Shown in pieces: positions 23,716-31,794 of a stretch of 36,380 bases of DNA; position 1 is the stretch's first letter; each line of letters begins with the position of its first letter. The position numbers and the translations under genes were made by a program. The notes beneath the pieces were generated by a model that did no database searches, was not told the origin of the DNA, and was given only the letters and a program-made list of their open reading frames with translations. The stretch is from Planctomycetia bacterium (GTDB taxonomy: Bacteria > Planctomycetota > Planctomycetia > Pirellulales > Thermoguttaceae), in assembly GCA_030535245.1 (NCBI GenBank), contig JAUNBJ010000025.1, positions 1-36,380 of the forward strand, given 5' to 3'.

Positions 23716-26364
23716 TTACGGTAATGCCATCATGCCAGGCAGTTTCTTAAAATCGTTCACCGGTTTTCGGGTGAGGATTTTCGACGTCGGTTTCCACCCC
23801 GGTTTAAGCAGGCAGCCAGTCACCGCCGCCTGACTGGACATGGTTTCGGAGACGGTGAACTCGCTGGCCCCGACCGACCACCCCTCCACGTTCGCGAAAC
23901 GTCGCCAAATAGGCAGGCAGCTTCCCACAAATTTCGCATAATCCCCGATATTGGGCGTCCCATCGACCTGGAGCAGAGGAACCTGGAATCCGTCGAACTG
24001 GTGGTCTTTCCGCTCGCTATAATACAGCCCCCACGCCATTTCCACCGCCGGTCGTGCCAGACCGTAGGTGTTCCGATACGGCGTGATTCCGGGGACAAAC
24101 TCCACGATACCATCGGTGTAGGAGGGTAAATCCAGGAACCGTACCGGGTAGCTCTTTCCCAGCCCGCTGGTCATGCTGCTGCCGGTGGGGTTGGCTCCAA
24201 GTTGCCAGTCGTTGGCCAACAGAGCAGCGTCGCGATATTTCGTGTTGCCGGTAATGCGCCATGCCAACACGAACGGCTTCGCCCGGTTGAGCGGATGGAA
24301 ATTCCCCCACGACGTGTGTGAAACGTAGGCGTGATTCGTCGCGTACCATGGCATCCGGTATTGGTAGTTGTCGTTCAATTCCGTCAACCGCATGTCGGCG
24401 TTTCGGAGCAGCGACGCACAAATTTTGGCGTAAATCTCCGCAAATTCCGGACGATCTTTCGCTTCAGTCACGAACTCGGCCAGGTACATCGGGGTGCCGT
24501 ACCACCAGATATTTTGCACGTACCACTCGAAACCGTCGTTGTTTCCCGGCAGAAACGTCTGGAACGCGTCCAGGTATTTTTTCTCGCCCGTCAGCAGGTA
24601 GAGATTGAACGACGCCTTGGCCAACGGAATCGCCGACAGTTTTTCCGATTCGCGGTACGTCAGGTCGGTGGGAACCGATTGGCCGTTTTCCCGCAGCGGA
24701 TACCCCTTGTACTCCACCACCAGCCGGTTGGAGGGGTCGGTGGCAAACGCATACGCTTTTTTCGCCGATTCCAGATACGTTTGGAAAGGCTCGTCCGCCC
24801 CCGCCTTTTTCAACGCAAGCGCCAAAGCCGCCGCATGGGCAGCATATTCGGCGGTGCTTTCCATCGTCGGCAGGGCGAGGAAGTACGGCTGTTCGTCGGT
24901 TTCCGGAAGGGGATTTTTCGGGTGGCTCGTCGCCTCAATCCAGCAGCCGACACCCCCTTGGGCGTTTTGAGCCTTCCGCCACACATCCAGCCCCCAAATT
25001 GCTTCATCCAGAATGTCCGGAATCCCGTTGCCACTTTCGGGGAGATGGAGTTGGTCGTCGGTGAAATTCTCCGGAAACATCAGGTACGCCGCAACGAAAT
25101 CCCCGGTACATTGCAGGTGATAGTGCCGCCGGTCGTAGTCCGCTGCGTCGTGCCAGCCGCCGGAGACCCCTTCCGCCACCTGGTCGGTTTTGCACGCGAA
25201 CGCGATCAGGTCGAAGGGATTCACGTTCTGTTTATTCCCCGCTTTATCGAAAAAGCCGAAATCCCCCTTCCCTTTCCCGTAGTGCCGGTTGTTGGGCGGG
25301 AAGTTCCCGACGTACGTTACATGGTGGCATTCGTGCGCCCCTTCCGGACGCGGACTGACCCATGCCGTATACGGCTGTTCCTTCCAGATACCGCACCGCT
25401 TCTGGTACATGCCGCGCATTCGAACGTAAAACGCCTCGCCGAGGGCGTTGTTGCCTATTTCAAACGTCCACGAACGCCCCACGCCCGGCACCACGACGCG
25501 GTATTTCCCCGGCTGGCAGAAGTCGGAAAAATCCAGATCGTAAACCTTTTCCCCCGAAAACGCATTCCCCTCCGGCGTCACGTCGCGCGGGACGATTTTC
25601 CCCTCGAAAACCACTTTCCCGGACGGATATTCTTTCAAAAAGAACCGCTTGTCCACCCAATCCTGGTAGTCGCGTCCCTTCAGCTCCGGCCCCCGCCAGA
25701 TTCCCAGATACGCGTATTTCCGCCCCGCGTCGGTGGCATACCCGACCTGATTCACCTTGATGGCGTCGGAACGGGCCTTGTCGGAAAACGTGAATCGCAC
25801 CGATTCGCCCAGTGCATTGGAAAGCGTGTAGGTTTCCCCCTGCTTCATCGGCTCGGCCAGCTCCAGATACGCGTTGTGCGTTACTTCGGCGGCGCGAACC
25901 TCCGTTTCTTCCCCCGTCGCCATGTCGACAAACCGCCCCGCCGACAGGGGGTGAATCCAGTACCCGTTGTTTCGGATTTCCAGCTTTTTCCCTGTGGAAT
26001 CGACCAGCGTAAAGCCGTTTTTGTCCTGATACGCTTTCACGATCATGGGGCGATAGGCCCGAATCACCTCCGCCGCCGCGAAATTATAATGGAACCGTCG
26101 CGACCAGTCCTTGGGTTGGTAATCGGGTTCCTCCAGCATTTTCAGGAACGGGCCGCATTCGGCGACAAAGCGTTCTTTAAGAAAATCCTGATAATATCCA
26201 ACCAGGCAGAGGTTCTGCTCGTCGAGTTGAGCGACCCGCAAAACCCCACGAATCGTCGGAGATTCCGCCGGAGCCTGACGACGTTCTATCGGGATCGGTT
26301 TGGCTCCAAACGCATTTCCCCAACCCACACACAACAGCAGCAACAGGAATACTCTTTTTTTCAT
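23716..26364 (-). CDS. Secreted GH9 family endoglucanase-like enzyme
   Basis: 882 residues with a signal peptide (MKKRVFLLLLLCVGWGNAFG). A beta-rich N-terminal part is followed by a CelD-type Ig domain beginning KVNQVGYATDAGRKYAYLG, then the GH9 (alpha/alpha)6 barrel from about residue 340. The catalytic DAxD motif is in GGWHDAADYDRR with D406 and D409, and the acid glutamate is E835 or E840 in ASEFTVSETMSS. NGIPDILDEAIWGLDVW and the late NPTGSSMTSGLG also fit GH9. Such enzymes cut beta-1,4-glucans by inversion. The start at 26364 is fixed by GGAGGA upstream; the ATG at 26493 is rejected. It heads an apparent operon with FNT and the GH13-like gene. Confidence 0.85.
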   Translation of the reverse strand: MKKRVFLLLLLCVGWGNAFGAKPIPIERRQAPAESPTIRGVLRVAQLDEQNLCLVGYYQDFLKERFVAECGPFLKMLEEPDYQPKDWSRRFHYNFAAAEVIRAYRPMIVKAYQDKNGFTLVDSTGKKLEIRNNGYWIHPLSAGRFVDMATGEETEVRAAEVTHNAYLELAEPMKQGETYTLSNALGESVRFTFSDKARSDAIKVNQVGYATDAGRKYAYLGIWRGPELKGRDYQDWVDKRFFLKEYPSGKVVFEGKIVPRDVTPEGNAFSGEKVYDLDFSDFCQPGKYRVVVPGVGRSWTFEIGNNALGEAFYVRMRGMYQKRCGIWKEQPYTAWVSPRPEGAHECHHVTYVGNFPPNNRHYGKGKGDFGFFDKAGNKQNVNPFDLIAFACKTDQVAEGVSGGWHDAADYDRRHYHLQCTGDFVAAYLMFPENFTDDQLHLPESGNGIPDILDEAIWGLDVWRKAQNAQGGVGCWIEATSHPKNPLPETDEQPYFLALPTMESTAEYAAHAAALALALKKAGADEPFQTYLESAKKAYAFATDPSNRLVVEYKGYPLRENGQSVPTDLTYRESEKLSAIPLAKASFNLYLLTGEKKYLDAFQTFLPGNNDGFEWYVQNIWWYGTPMYLAEFVTEAKDRPEFAEIYAKICASLLRNADMRLTELNDNYQYRMPWYATNHAYVSHTSWGNFHPLNRAKPFVLAWRITGNTKYRDAALLANDWQLGANPTGSSMTSGLGKSYPVRFLDLPSYTDGIVEFVPGITPYRNTYGLARPAVEMAWGLYYSERKDHQFDGFQVPLLQVDGTPNIGDYAKFVGSCLPIWRRFANVEGWSVGASEFTVSETMSSQAAVTGCLLKPGWKPTSKILTRKPVNDFKKLPGMMALP

Positions 26365-26382
26365 GGTTTTCCTCCAAAATTT

Positions 26383-26411
26383 AGCATACCCCGCATCCCC
26401 ACCGTTGTCAA
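26383..26411 (-). promoter_or_regulatory. Sigma-70 type promoter for the GH9 operon
   Basis: On the minus strand a perfect TTGACA (26406-26411) and TATGCT (26383-26388) are 17 bases apart. The -10 is 18 bases from the start codon, leaving a very short leader with the GGAGGA ribosome site. Confidence 0.65.
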
Positions 26412-26454
26412 GCGTCCACCCAAAATTTCCCCCAAACCGTTTCGGGTCCGGTCC

Positions 26455-26482
26455 TTGAAAAGAAGCGAAAAACGGATAAAAT
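26455..26482 (+). promoter_or_regulatory. Sigma-70 type promoter for the dehydrogenase gene
   Basis: TTGAAA (26455-26460) and TAAAAT (26477-26482) are 16 bases apart. The start codon at 26525 follows AAGGGAGGTG at 26511-26520, an unusually long match to the 16S rRNA tail. Confidence 0.6.
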
Positions 26483-26524
26483 ACGGTTTTCATGACTTTT
26501 TTTTAAACTCAAGGGAGGTGCGCT

Positions 26525-27619
26525 GTGGCATATGATGTAACGTTGATCACGGGAGATGGAACGGGGCCGGAACTGGCGGAAGCGGCGCGGAAGTGCGTGG
26601 ACGCGACCGGCGTAAAAATTGACTGGGACGTACAGGAGGCGGGGATCGACGTGATGGCCCGCACCGGCAACCCGCTGCCGCAAGCCCTGATGGAAAGCCT
26701 CGACCGAACACGTCTGGCGCTGAAAGCCCCGATCACGACCCCCGTGGGAACCGGCTTCCGCAGCATCAACGTGCATCTGCGGCAGGCGTTGGGACTGTAC
26801 GCCTGCGTCCGTCCATGCAAGTATTATCCCGGCGTCCGGACTTATTTCGACAAAACGCCCGTCGATATCGTCATCATGCGTGAAAACACCGAAGACCTGT
26901 ATGCCGGAATCGAGTTTGAGCGTGGCAGCGAGGAATGCGGCAAACTGTACGACTTCATCAACGGGATTTCTCCCAAACCGATCAAGTCGGGTCGTGAGGA
27001 AACCGGCATTTCCATCAAGCCGATCAGCGTGGCCGGCTCGGAGAAAATCGCCCGTTACTCGTTTGAGTACGCGCGGAAAAACGGTCGGAAAAAGGTGACG
27101 ATCGTTCACAAGGCGAACATCATGAAATTCTCCGACGGTCTCTGGCTGGACACATGCCGCAAGGTGGCCGCGCAGTACCCCGACATCGAATGCGACGAGC
27201 GAATCGTCGACAACATGTGTATGCAGTTGGTGCAGAAGCCGGAATTGTACGACGTGATCTGCCTGCCGAATCTGTATGGCGACATCCTGAGCGACCTGGC
27301 TGCGGGGCTTGTCGGGGGGTTGGGCATGGCTCCCGGCGCCAATATCGGCGACACCGGTGCGGTGTTTGAAGCCACGCATGGAAGCGCCCCGAAATACAAG
27401 GGGATGAACAAAGTCAACCCGACTGCCATGATCCTCAGCGGCATGTTGCTTCTGCGTCATTTGAACGAGAACGAGGCGGCCGACAGGCTGGAAAACGCCG
27501 TGGCAAAAGTGATTGCCGAGGGGAAAGACGTGACGTACGACATGAAACCCAACCGCGACGACCCGACCGCCGTCGGAACGCGGGAAATGGCCGAAGCGAT
27601 TTGCCAGGCGATGCACTGA
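26525..27619 (+). CDS. NAD-type isocitrate/isopropylmalate dehydrogenase family protein
   Basis: 364 residues, the usual length of the family. Members oxidise and decarboxylate 2-hydroxy acids, here most likely isocitrate to 2-oxoglutarate with NAD. Family blocks are [29 protein letters not shown] (substrate serine/threonine region), [35 protein letters not shown], and [12 protein letters not shown] with the cofactor loop. The protein looks more like the short NAD-dependent isocitrate or homoisocitrate type than E. coli Icd (about 416 residues). The GTG start at 26525 is chosen from the very strong ribosome site. It is a single-gene unit with its own promoter and terminator, divergent from the GH9 operon. 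Confidence 0.88.
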   Translation: MAYDVTLITGDGTGPELAEAARKCVDATGVKIDWDVQEAGIDVMARTGNPLPQALMESLDRTRLALKAPITTPVGTGFRSINVHLRQALGLYACVRPCKYYPGVRTYFDKTPVDIVIMRENTEDLYAGIEFERGSEECGKLYDFINGISPKPIKSGREETGISIKPISVAGSEKIARYSFEYARKNGRKKVTIVHKANIMKFSDGLWLDTCRKVAAQYPDIECDERIVDNMCMQLVQKPELYDVICLPNLYGDILSDLAAGLVGGLGMAPGANIGDTGAVFEATHGSAPKYKGMNKVNPTAMILSGMLLLRHLNENEAADRLENAVAKVIAEGKDVTYDMKPNRDDPTAVGTREMAEAICQAMH

Positions 27620-27651
27620 TTCAAAAGTTGCCTCAAGTTGTACGAATAAAA

Positions 27652-27700
27652 AACAGGGGAAAGGACGGGGCAAGTCTCTGTACTTTCCCCTGTTCTTTTT
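27652..27700. terminator. Strong bidirectional rho-independent terminator
   Basis: AACAGGGGAAAG (27652-27663) pairs perfectly with CTTTCCCCTGTT (27683-27694) over 12 bases around a 19-base loop. CTTTTTG follows on the plus strand and the preceding AATAAA gives a T-run on the minus strand. It lies 32 bases after the dehydrogenase stop and 91 bases beyond the stop of the convergent Kelch-symporter gene, so it can serve both. Confidence 0.85.
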
Positions 27701-27791
27701 GTGCACAGCGTTAGAGGGCAGTGGGGGCCTGGGCTTTTCCACCGAAAAAACCAAGAATGTCATGGAAACACAACGCCAGCGTTCTGTGAAT

Positions 27792-30365
27792 TTATCCGAC
27801 CTCCGTTCGCGTGGAAGTTCGGGAGCTGCTCCACAACTGCGATATGGCACCGATGAGGATGCAGGTTCCCAGCGACAATGCGGCGTACAAAAGTGGATGG
27901 GGTTTGTGGGTCAGCGTCAGCCCGAACGCCTGATCAAACACCAAAACGAAATTCACCAGATACGAACCGAACAATCCGGCAATCGCCCCGAACGATGTCA
28001 CTTTGGGGAGGAAAAATCCGAGGAAAAAGAGTCCCCCCAGCCCACCGGTCAGCACGCCGATGGTGGTCAGAAACACATCGAAAAGCGACTTCATGCCGGG
28101 GAGCGACGCGAGGAAAAGGGTGAAGCCAATCGCGAGGATTCCGGTAAGGAGCGTTGCGACGATGGAGGCACGAAATGCGGCCCGGCTGTTTTTGTCGTGG
28201 GGGGAAAAACGGCAGAAGAAATCCGTCACCATCGCCGCTGCCGAGGAGTTGAAGTTGCTGGAAATCGTCGAGACGGTCGCGGCAAAAATGGCGGCCACCA
28301 ACAATCCCGACACTCCGGCGGGCAGCTGCGTGACCATGTACGTCGGGAACAGGGCGTCGTTGGCGTAAAGCGTGGGGTCGAACGCCTGGGGCTGTGCGTG
28401 GTAAAACGTGTAAAGCCCCGTCCCGATCAGGTAAAACAACGCCACCCCCACGATACTCATCACCCCGTTGAGCAAAAGCGACCGATTCGCGTCGCGGGTA
28501 TTCGTCATGGTGACGTACCGCTGAATCACCGTCTGATCGGACGTGTACGACGTCAGGTGCTGGGCGAACCCGCCGATAATCGCCACCCACAACACCGGCT
28601 GCGACCCGTCCCACGAGAGATCCCAAAGCCGGAATTTCCCCGCGTTCCAGGCCACTTCCGTCATGGGAACCCAACCGCCGCTTCCCGCAATCAGCCAACA
28701 TGCCACGAGCATCGCCCCCCCCAGCAGGATCACCGCCTGTGCGAAATCCGACCAGACCACCGCCTCCATCCCCCCCATGGCACTGTAAAGGAGCGTCATC
28801 CCTCCCACCAGCACGATGGAAGTATACAAATCGATTCCCGCCACCGCGTTCAGGGCCAGCGAGGGGATGTACATCACCACCGCCGACCGTGCAATCATGA
28901 ACAGAATGAACGCCGACGACGCGAACAGCCGGACGAACAGGTTGAACCGCCCTTCCAGATATTCGTAGGCACAGGTAATGTCCAGCTTCCGAAAACGTGG
29001 GATATAAAAATGAATCACGAAAAGTGCCGTGACAAAAATCATCACCGCGTTGGGATAGTACCGCCAGTCGCCCAGATACACCATCGTTGGAATGGCGATA
29101 AACGTGATGCTCGACAACATCGTGGCATAAATCGACAGCCCGTTCACCCACCAGGGAATCCGTCCGCCCCCTTTGAAATAATCCTCGGCACTCCCTTGGG
29201 AACGCTTCATAAAGAACCACCCGAACGGCAGCATGACCCCCAGATAGACCGCCAGAATGCTCCAGTTCAACCACCCGAAATGCCGCCGCACGGTAAAATC
29301 AGCGGTCTGGATCGCGTCGGTTCGGGACGCCGGTTTGTCCTCCCCTCCCGCCACGACCAGCGTGTTCCCCAGAAAGCCGACCGCCGAGCCACAGGTGGCC
29401 AACGGAAGCTCGTCCGGCAACAGGGACGCCGCATTGGGAACCGTGTGGTACGCGCGAATATTTTTATACCACTGAAACGACGCGGCTTGCGCAGCAAAAC
29501 GTTTTCGCTCCAACGCGTTTCGTTCTTCCGGGGGCAGCGTCGTCAGGGCCTTCCGCTCCGCATTCCATTTTTCCAACGCGTACCCCCCGACCATCAGGAT
29601 CGTCTCGCACCCTGACGGAACGGCGACGCTGCCGATGGTGGAACGTTTTTCCGCTTCATTGGGGTGAAGTTCCGTCCACCTGTCTGTTGCCGGGTCGTAA
29701 ACCCACGTGTCGAGAAGTGCTTCCCGCATTTCCGTATCCGTCCGGTGTCCGCCAAAGATATACAGCCCCGTTTTCTTCTGGTCGCCCGACTGAATCGCAA
29801 ACGCTGCCTGCTCGCGTGGGGGGCCGGGGAGGGACGCCTTTTCCACCCAGTCGCTTTCCTGGGAAAGGTCCAACGCGAACAGCCGATTCCCCGCCAGCAC
29901 GTAAAGCATATCGCCGAAACAGCCCCCCGCAGGCATTTTTGCGCATACCGGAAGGCGGGGATACTCGGCAAACCCCACCCCTTTTTCCGGCAAGGGGCAG
30001 AAACGCCGCACCATGTCGAGCGGCCCCTTTTCATTCGCGCCGCCAATACAGAGGAGGAAATCCCGATACACCACCGACAACCCCTCCGCCGCAGGATAGG
30101 GTAAATCCCACTTTTGCCGTACCTGAATCTTCCCTTCAACCAACGTCAGGGCGAAAATTTCGCGGGAATATTGCTTGACGCCGCCGTCGTTCGGGTTTTT
30201 CTCGAAATACGACCCGCCCAGCACGTAAAGCGTATCCCCAAGGACGCCAAAAAACGGTCGCGCTATCTTCCGTGGCAGGCGTGCTTCCTCCATTTTCCAC
30301 GTGGCCCCGAACAGAGAAAACGTCATTCCCCAAAAACAACAAAACAGCCCAAAACGTCGTATCAT
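27792..30365 (-). CDS. Kelch-domain sialic acid mutarotase fused to a sodium:solute symporter
   Basis: 857 residues. A signal-like helix (MIRRFGLFCCFWGMTFSLFGA) precedes a Kelch beta-propeller at about 20-355, with repeats such as FFGVLGDTLYVLGG, GLYIFGGHRTDTEM and NTLVVAGGED. This resembles the NanM/YjhT sialic acid mutarotase group, including its permuted relatives. From about 362 the chain is a sodium:solute symporter with about 13 membrane helices; SSITFIAIPTMVYLGDWRYYP and the Na+-site region TVSTISSNFNSSAAAMVTD (quoted in family terms) are typical. The predicted role is to convert the released anomer outside the membrane and import it with Na+. The start at ATG 30365 follows AGGAA; an ATG at 30461 is unlikely. 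It is divergent from the sialidase-like and NanA-like genes, which supports the substrate. Confidence 0.85.
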   Translation of the reverse strand: MIRRFGLFCCFWGMTFSLFGATWKMEEARLPRKIARPFFGVLGDTLYVLGGSYFEKNPNDGGVKQYSREIFALTLVEGKIQVRQKWDLPYPAAEGLSVVYRDFLLCIGGANEKGPLDMVRRFCPLPEKGVGFAEYPRLPVCAKMPAGGCFGDMLYVLAGNRLFALDLSQESDWVEKASLPGPPREQAAFAIQSGDQKKTGLYIFGGHRTDTEMREALLDTWVYDPATDRWTELHPNEAEKRSTIGSVAVPSGCETILMVGGYALEKWNAERKALTTLPPEERNALERKRFAAQAASFQWYKNIRAYHTVPNAASLLPDELPLATCGSAVGFLGNTLVVAGGEDKPASRTDAIQTADFTVRRHFGWLNWSILAVYLGVMLPFGWFFMKRSQGSAEDYFKGGGRIPWWVNGLSIYATMLSSITFIAIPTMVYLGDWRYYPNAVMIFVTALFVIHFYIPRFRKLDITCAYEYLEGRFNLFVRLFASSAFILFMIARSAVVMYIPSLALNAVAGIDLYTSIVLVGGMTLLYSAMGGMEAVVWSDFAQAVILLGGAMLVACWLIAGSGGWVPMTEVAWNAGKFRLWDLSWDGSQPVLWVAIIGGFAQHLTSYTSDQTVIQRYVTMTNTRDANRSLLLNGVMSIVGVALFYLIGTGLYTFYHAQPQAFDPTLYANDALFPTYMVTQLPAGVSGLLVAAIFAATVSTISSNFNSSAAAMVTDFFCRFSPHDKNSRAAFRASIVATLLTGILAIGFTLFLASLPGMKSLFDVFLTTIGVLTGGLGGLFFLGFFLPKVTSFGAIAGLFGSYLVNFVLVFDQAFGLTLTHKPHPLLYAALSLGTCILIGAISQLWSSSRTSTRTEVG

Positions 30366-30413
30366 CCGAAAATTCCTGTCAAAAAACGGTCGTGCGTTCC
30401 CATTCCAAAGCCC

Positions 30414-30419
30414 ATAATA
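30414..30419 (-). promoter_or_regulatory. Possible -10 box for the Kelch-symporter gene
   Basis: On the minus strand TATTAT lies 49 bases before the start at 30365. The -35 region (TTTTCA-like, about 17-18 bases upstream) is weak, so this is tentative. Confidence 0.3.
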
Positions 30420-30498
30420 CCGCACCTTTCCCTGGTTGAAAACCCACCCCCCACCGCCCAATTCCGGAGAAAAAGCCTGCCAAAATGTTCCCCAGGGG

Positions 30499-30527
30499 TT
30501 GACAGGGAACCTCCCGTCCCGTAAAAT
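30499..30527 (+). promoter_or_regulatory. Strong promoter for the sialidase-nanA genes
   Basis: TTGACA (30499-30504) and TAAAAT (30522-30527) are exactly 17 bases apart. The 8-base palindrome GAACGTTC (30528-30535) sits at the expected transcription start, and a short hairpin follows, so regulation here is plausible. The operon start is at 30600. Confidence 0.75.
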
Positions 30528-30534
30528 GAACGTT

Positions 30535-30552
30535 CAACTGTCTGGGCAGTTG
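30535..30552 (+). promoter_or_regulatory. Leader hairpin, possible operator
   Basis: CAACTG (30535-30540) and CAGTTG (30547-30552) form a six-base inverted repeat with a six-base centre directly downstream of the predicted start of transcription. It could be a repressor site for a sialic acid regulator or a leader stem. No regulator gene is in the window. Confidence 0.4.
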
Positions 30553-30599
30553 GACTTTCAGAAAATTCGCATTTTTTTTGGAGAAAAGGAAAAAATTTG

Positions 30600-31736
30600 A
30601 TGAAAACGTCCCTTTTTGGAATGATGGTGGGAATGTTGTGTGGGATTTCGGCGTGGGGACAGGAAAATATTCCGTTGCTGGATTTTTCCGGAGAGACGTC
30701 GCGGCATACGGTGATTGCACAGGGGACGCCGGATTTGTACCAGGGGCATCCGTATTCGGTGTTGCTTCCGGACGGGGAAACGGTGTTCTGCGTTTGGTGT
30801 GTGGGGCATGGCGGCCCGGCTGGCCCAATGGCGAAAAGCGTGGACGGCGGCAAGACGTGGACGCGAATCGACGCCCGGCTTCCGGAAGGTTACACGAAAC
30901 ACCGGAATTGTCCGAGTATTTACCGGCTGGTGAATGCACAGGGGAAGGCGTTTTTGTGGGTCTTTACCGCACAGCCGAAAATGGCGCGGATCGTCAGTGC
31001 CGACCAAGGGGAGACGTGGGAGGAAAAACCGTCCTTGGGGATTTCCAACGTCATGGCGTTCAGCACGATCATTCCGAAACACCCGGGGGTGCAGGATGGG
31101 CAGTATCTGGGATTCTACCACCATCGGGCCGTACCGGGGGAAAAAGCGTACGACGGCGAGCCGCGCGGCAGCCGGCAGGCACGCCTGGAGGTGATGATGT
31201 CGGAGACTCAGGATGCGGGATTTACATGGAGCGAACCACGATTGGTGGCCAGCGTCGAGGGGAAAGACCCATGCGAGCCATGCGCGTTTTGGTCGCCGGA
31301 CATGAAGGAAATTGCCGTGTTGATGCGAGAGAATCGCGGCACGGGCCGGGCACTGATGACGTTCAGCCGCGACAACGGAAAGACATGGGACGCGCCGACC
31401 AACACCTCGTGGGAGCTGACCGGACACCGCCATATCGGCACGTATCTGCCGGATGGCCGACTCTTTTTCGCGTTTCGTGACACCGCACCGAAATCCCCCA
31501 CGAAGGGCCATTTTGTCGGCTGGGTCGGCACGTACGACGACCTGAAAAACGCGCGTCCCGGTGATTTTCGGATTTTGCTTCTGAAAAACTACGCAGGTTG
31601 GGATTGTGGTTATCCCGGAGTTTTCGTAACAAAAGAGGGGGATATCGTCGCGTTAACATACCTGAAATACGACAACGGCCCCAACAAACACTCGGTCGTC
31701 GCCACCCGCTTCCGGATGGAGGAACTTCACCAGTGA
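30600..31736 (+). CDS. Secreted sialidase-like (BNR/Asp-box) protein
   Basis: 378 residues with a signal peptide (MKTSLFGMMVGMLCGISAWG). Four Asp-box loops typical of six-bladed sialidase propellers are visible: SVDGGKTW (80-87), SADQGETW (133-140), TQDAGFTW (203-210) and SRDNGKTW (256-263). Y338 in WDCGYPGVF is a candidate for the catalytic tyrosine near the C-terminus, and RENRGTGR (243-250) may supply an arginine. The classical N-terminal FRIP/YRIP motif is not evident, so the protein may act on an unusual sialoside or another acidic sugar. The start at ATG 30600 is preferred to a TTG at 30597. It is followed after 58 bases by the N-acetylneuraminate lyase gene. Confidence 0.75.
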   Translation: MKTSLFGMMVGMLCGISAWGQENIPLLDFSGETSRHTVIAQGTPDLYQGHPYSVLLPDGETVFCVWCVGHGGPAGPMAKSVDGGKTWTRIDARLPEGYTKHRNCPSIYRLVNAQGKAFLWVFTAQPKMARIVSADQGETWEEKPSLGISNVMAFSTIIPKHPGVQDGQYLGFYHHRAVPGEKAYDGEPRGSRQARLEVMMSETQDAGFTWSEPRLVASVEGKDPCEPCAFWSPDMKEIAVLMRENRGTGRALMTFSRDNGKTWDAPTNTSWELTGHRHIGTYLPDGRLFFAFRDTAPKSPTKGHFVGWVGTYDDLKNARPGDFRILLLKNYAGWDCGYPGVFVTKEGDIVALTYLKYDNGPNKHSVVATRFRMEELHQ

Positions 31737-31762
31737 ATTGATAATTATCAATTATCAATTCA
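31734..31762. repeat. AT-rich hairpin overlapping the sialidase stop codon
   Basis: TGAATTGATAATT and AATTATCAATTCA are perfect 13-base arms around a three-base centre (ATC). The first TGA is the stop codon of the upstream gene. It could act as a processing or attenuation signal between the two genes; the same TTGATAATT word recurs at 22946-22993. Confidence 0.7.
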
Positions 31763-31794
31763 CCAAAACTTTGCTTTTTTAAGGAATCGAACCA

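Noticed and set aside
24331..26535. 734-codon plus-strand open frame opposite the GH9 gene
   Set aside because: Arg/Phe/His-rich antisense product without a signal peptide or motif; GH9 is well supported.
27699..29615. 638-codon plus-strand open frame opposite the Kelch-symporter gene
   Set aside because: Arg/His/Gln-rich antisense product starting near a terminator; the membrane helices are on the minus strand.
30365..30461. Upstream start for the Kelch-symporter gene at 30461
   Set aside because: It would add 32 residues before a good signal-like helix, and AGGAA lies before the ATG at 30365.
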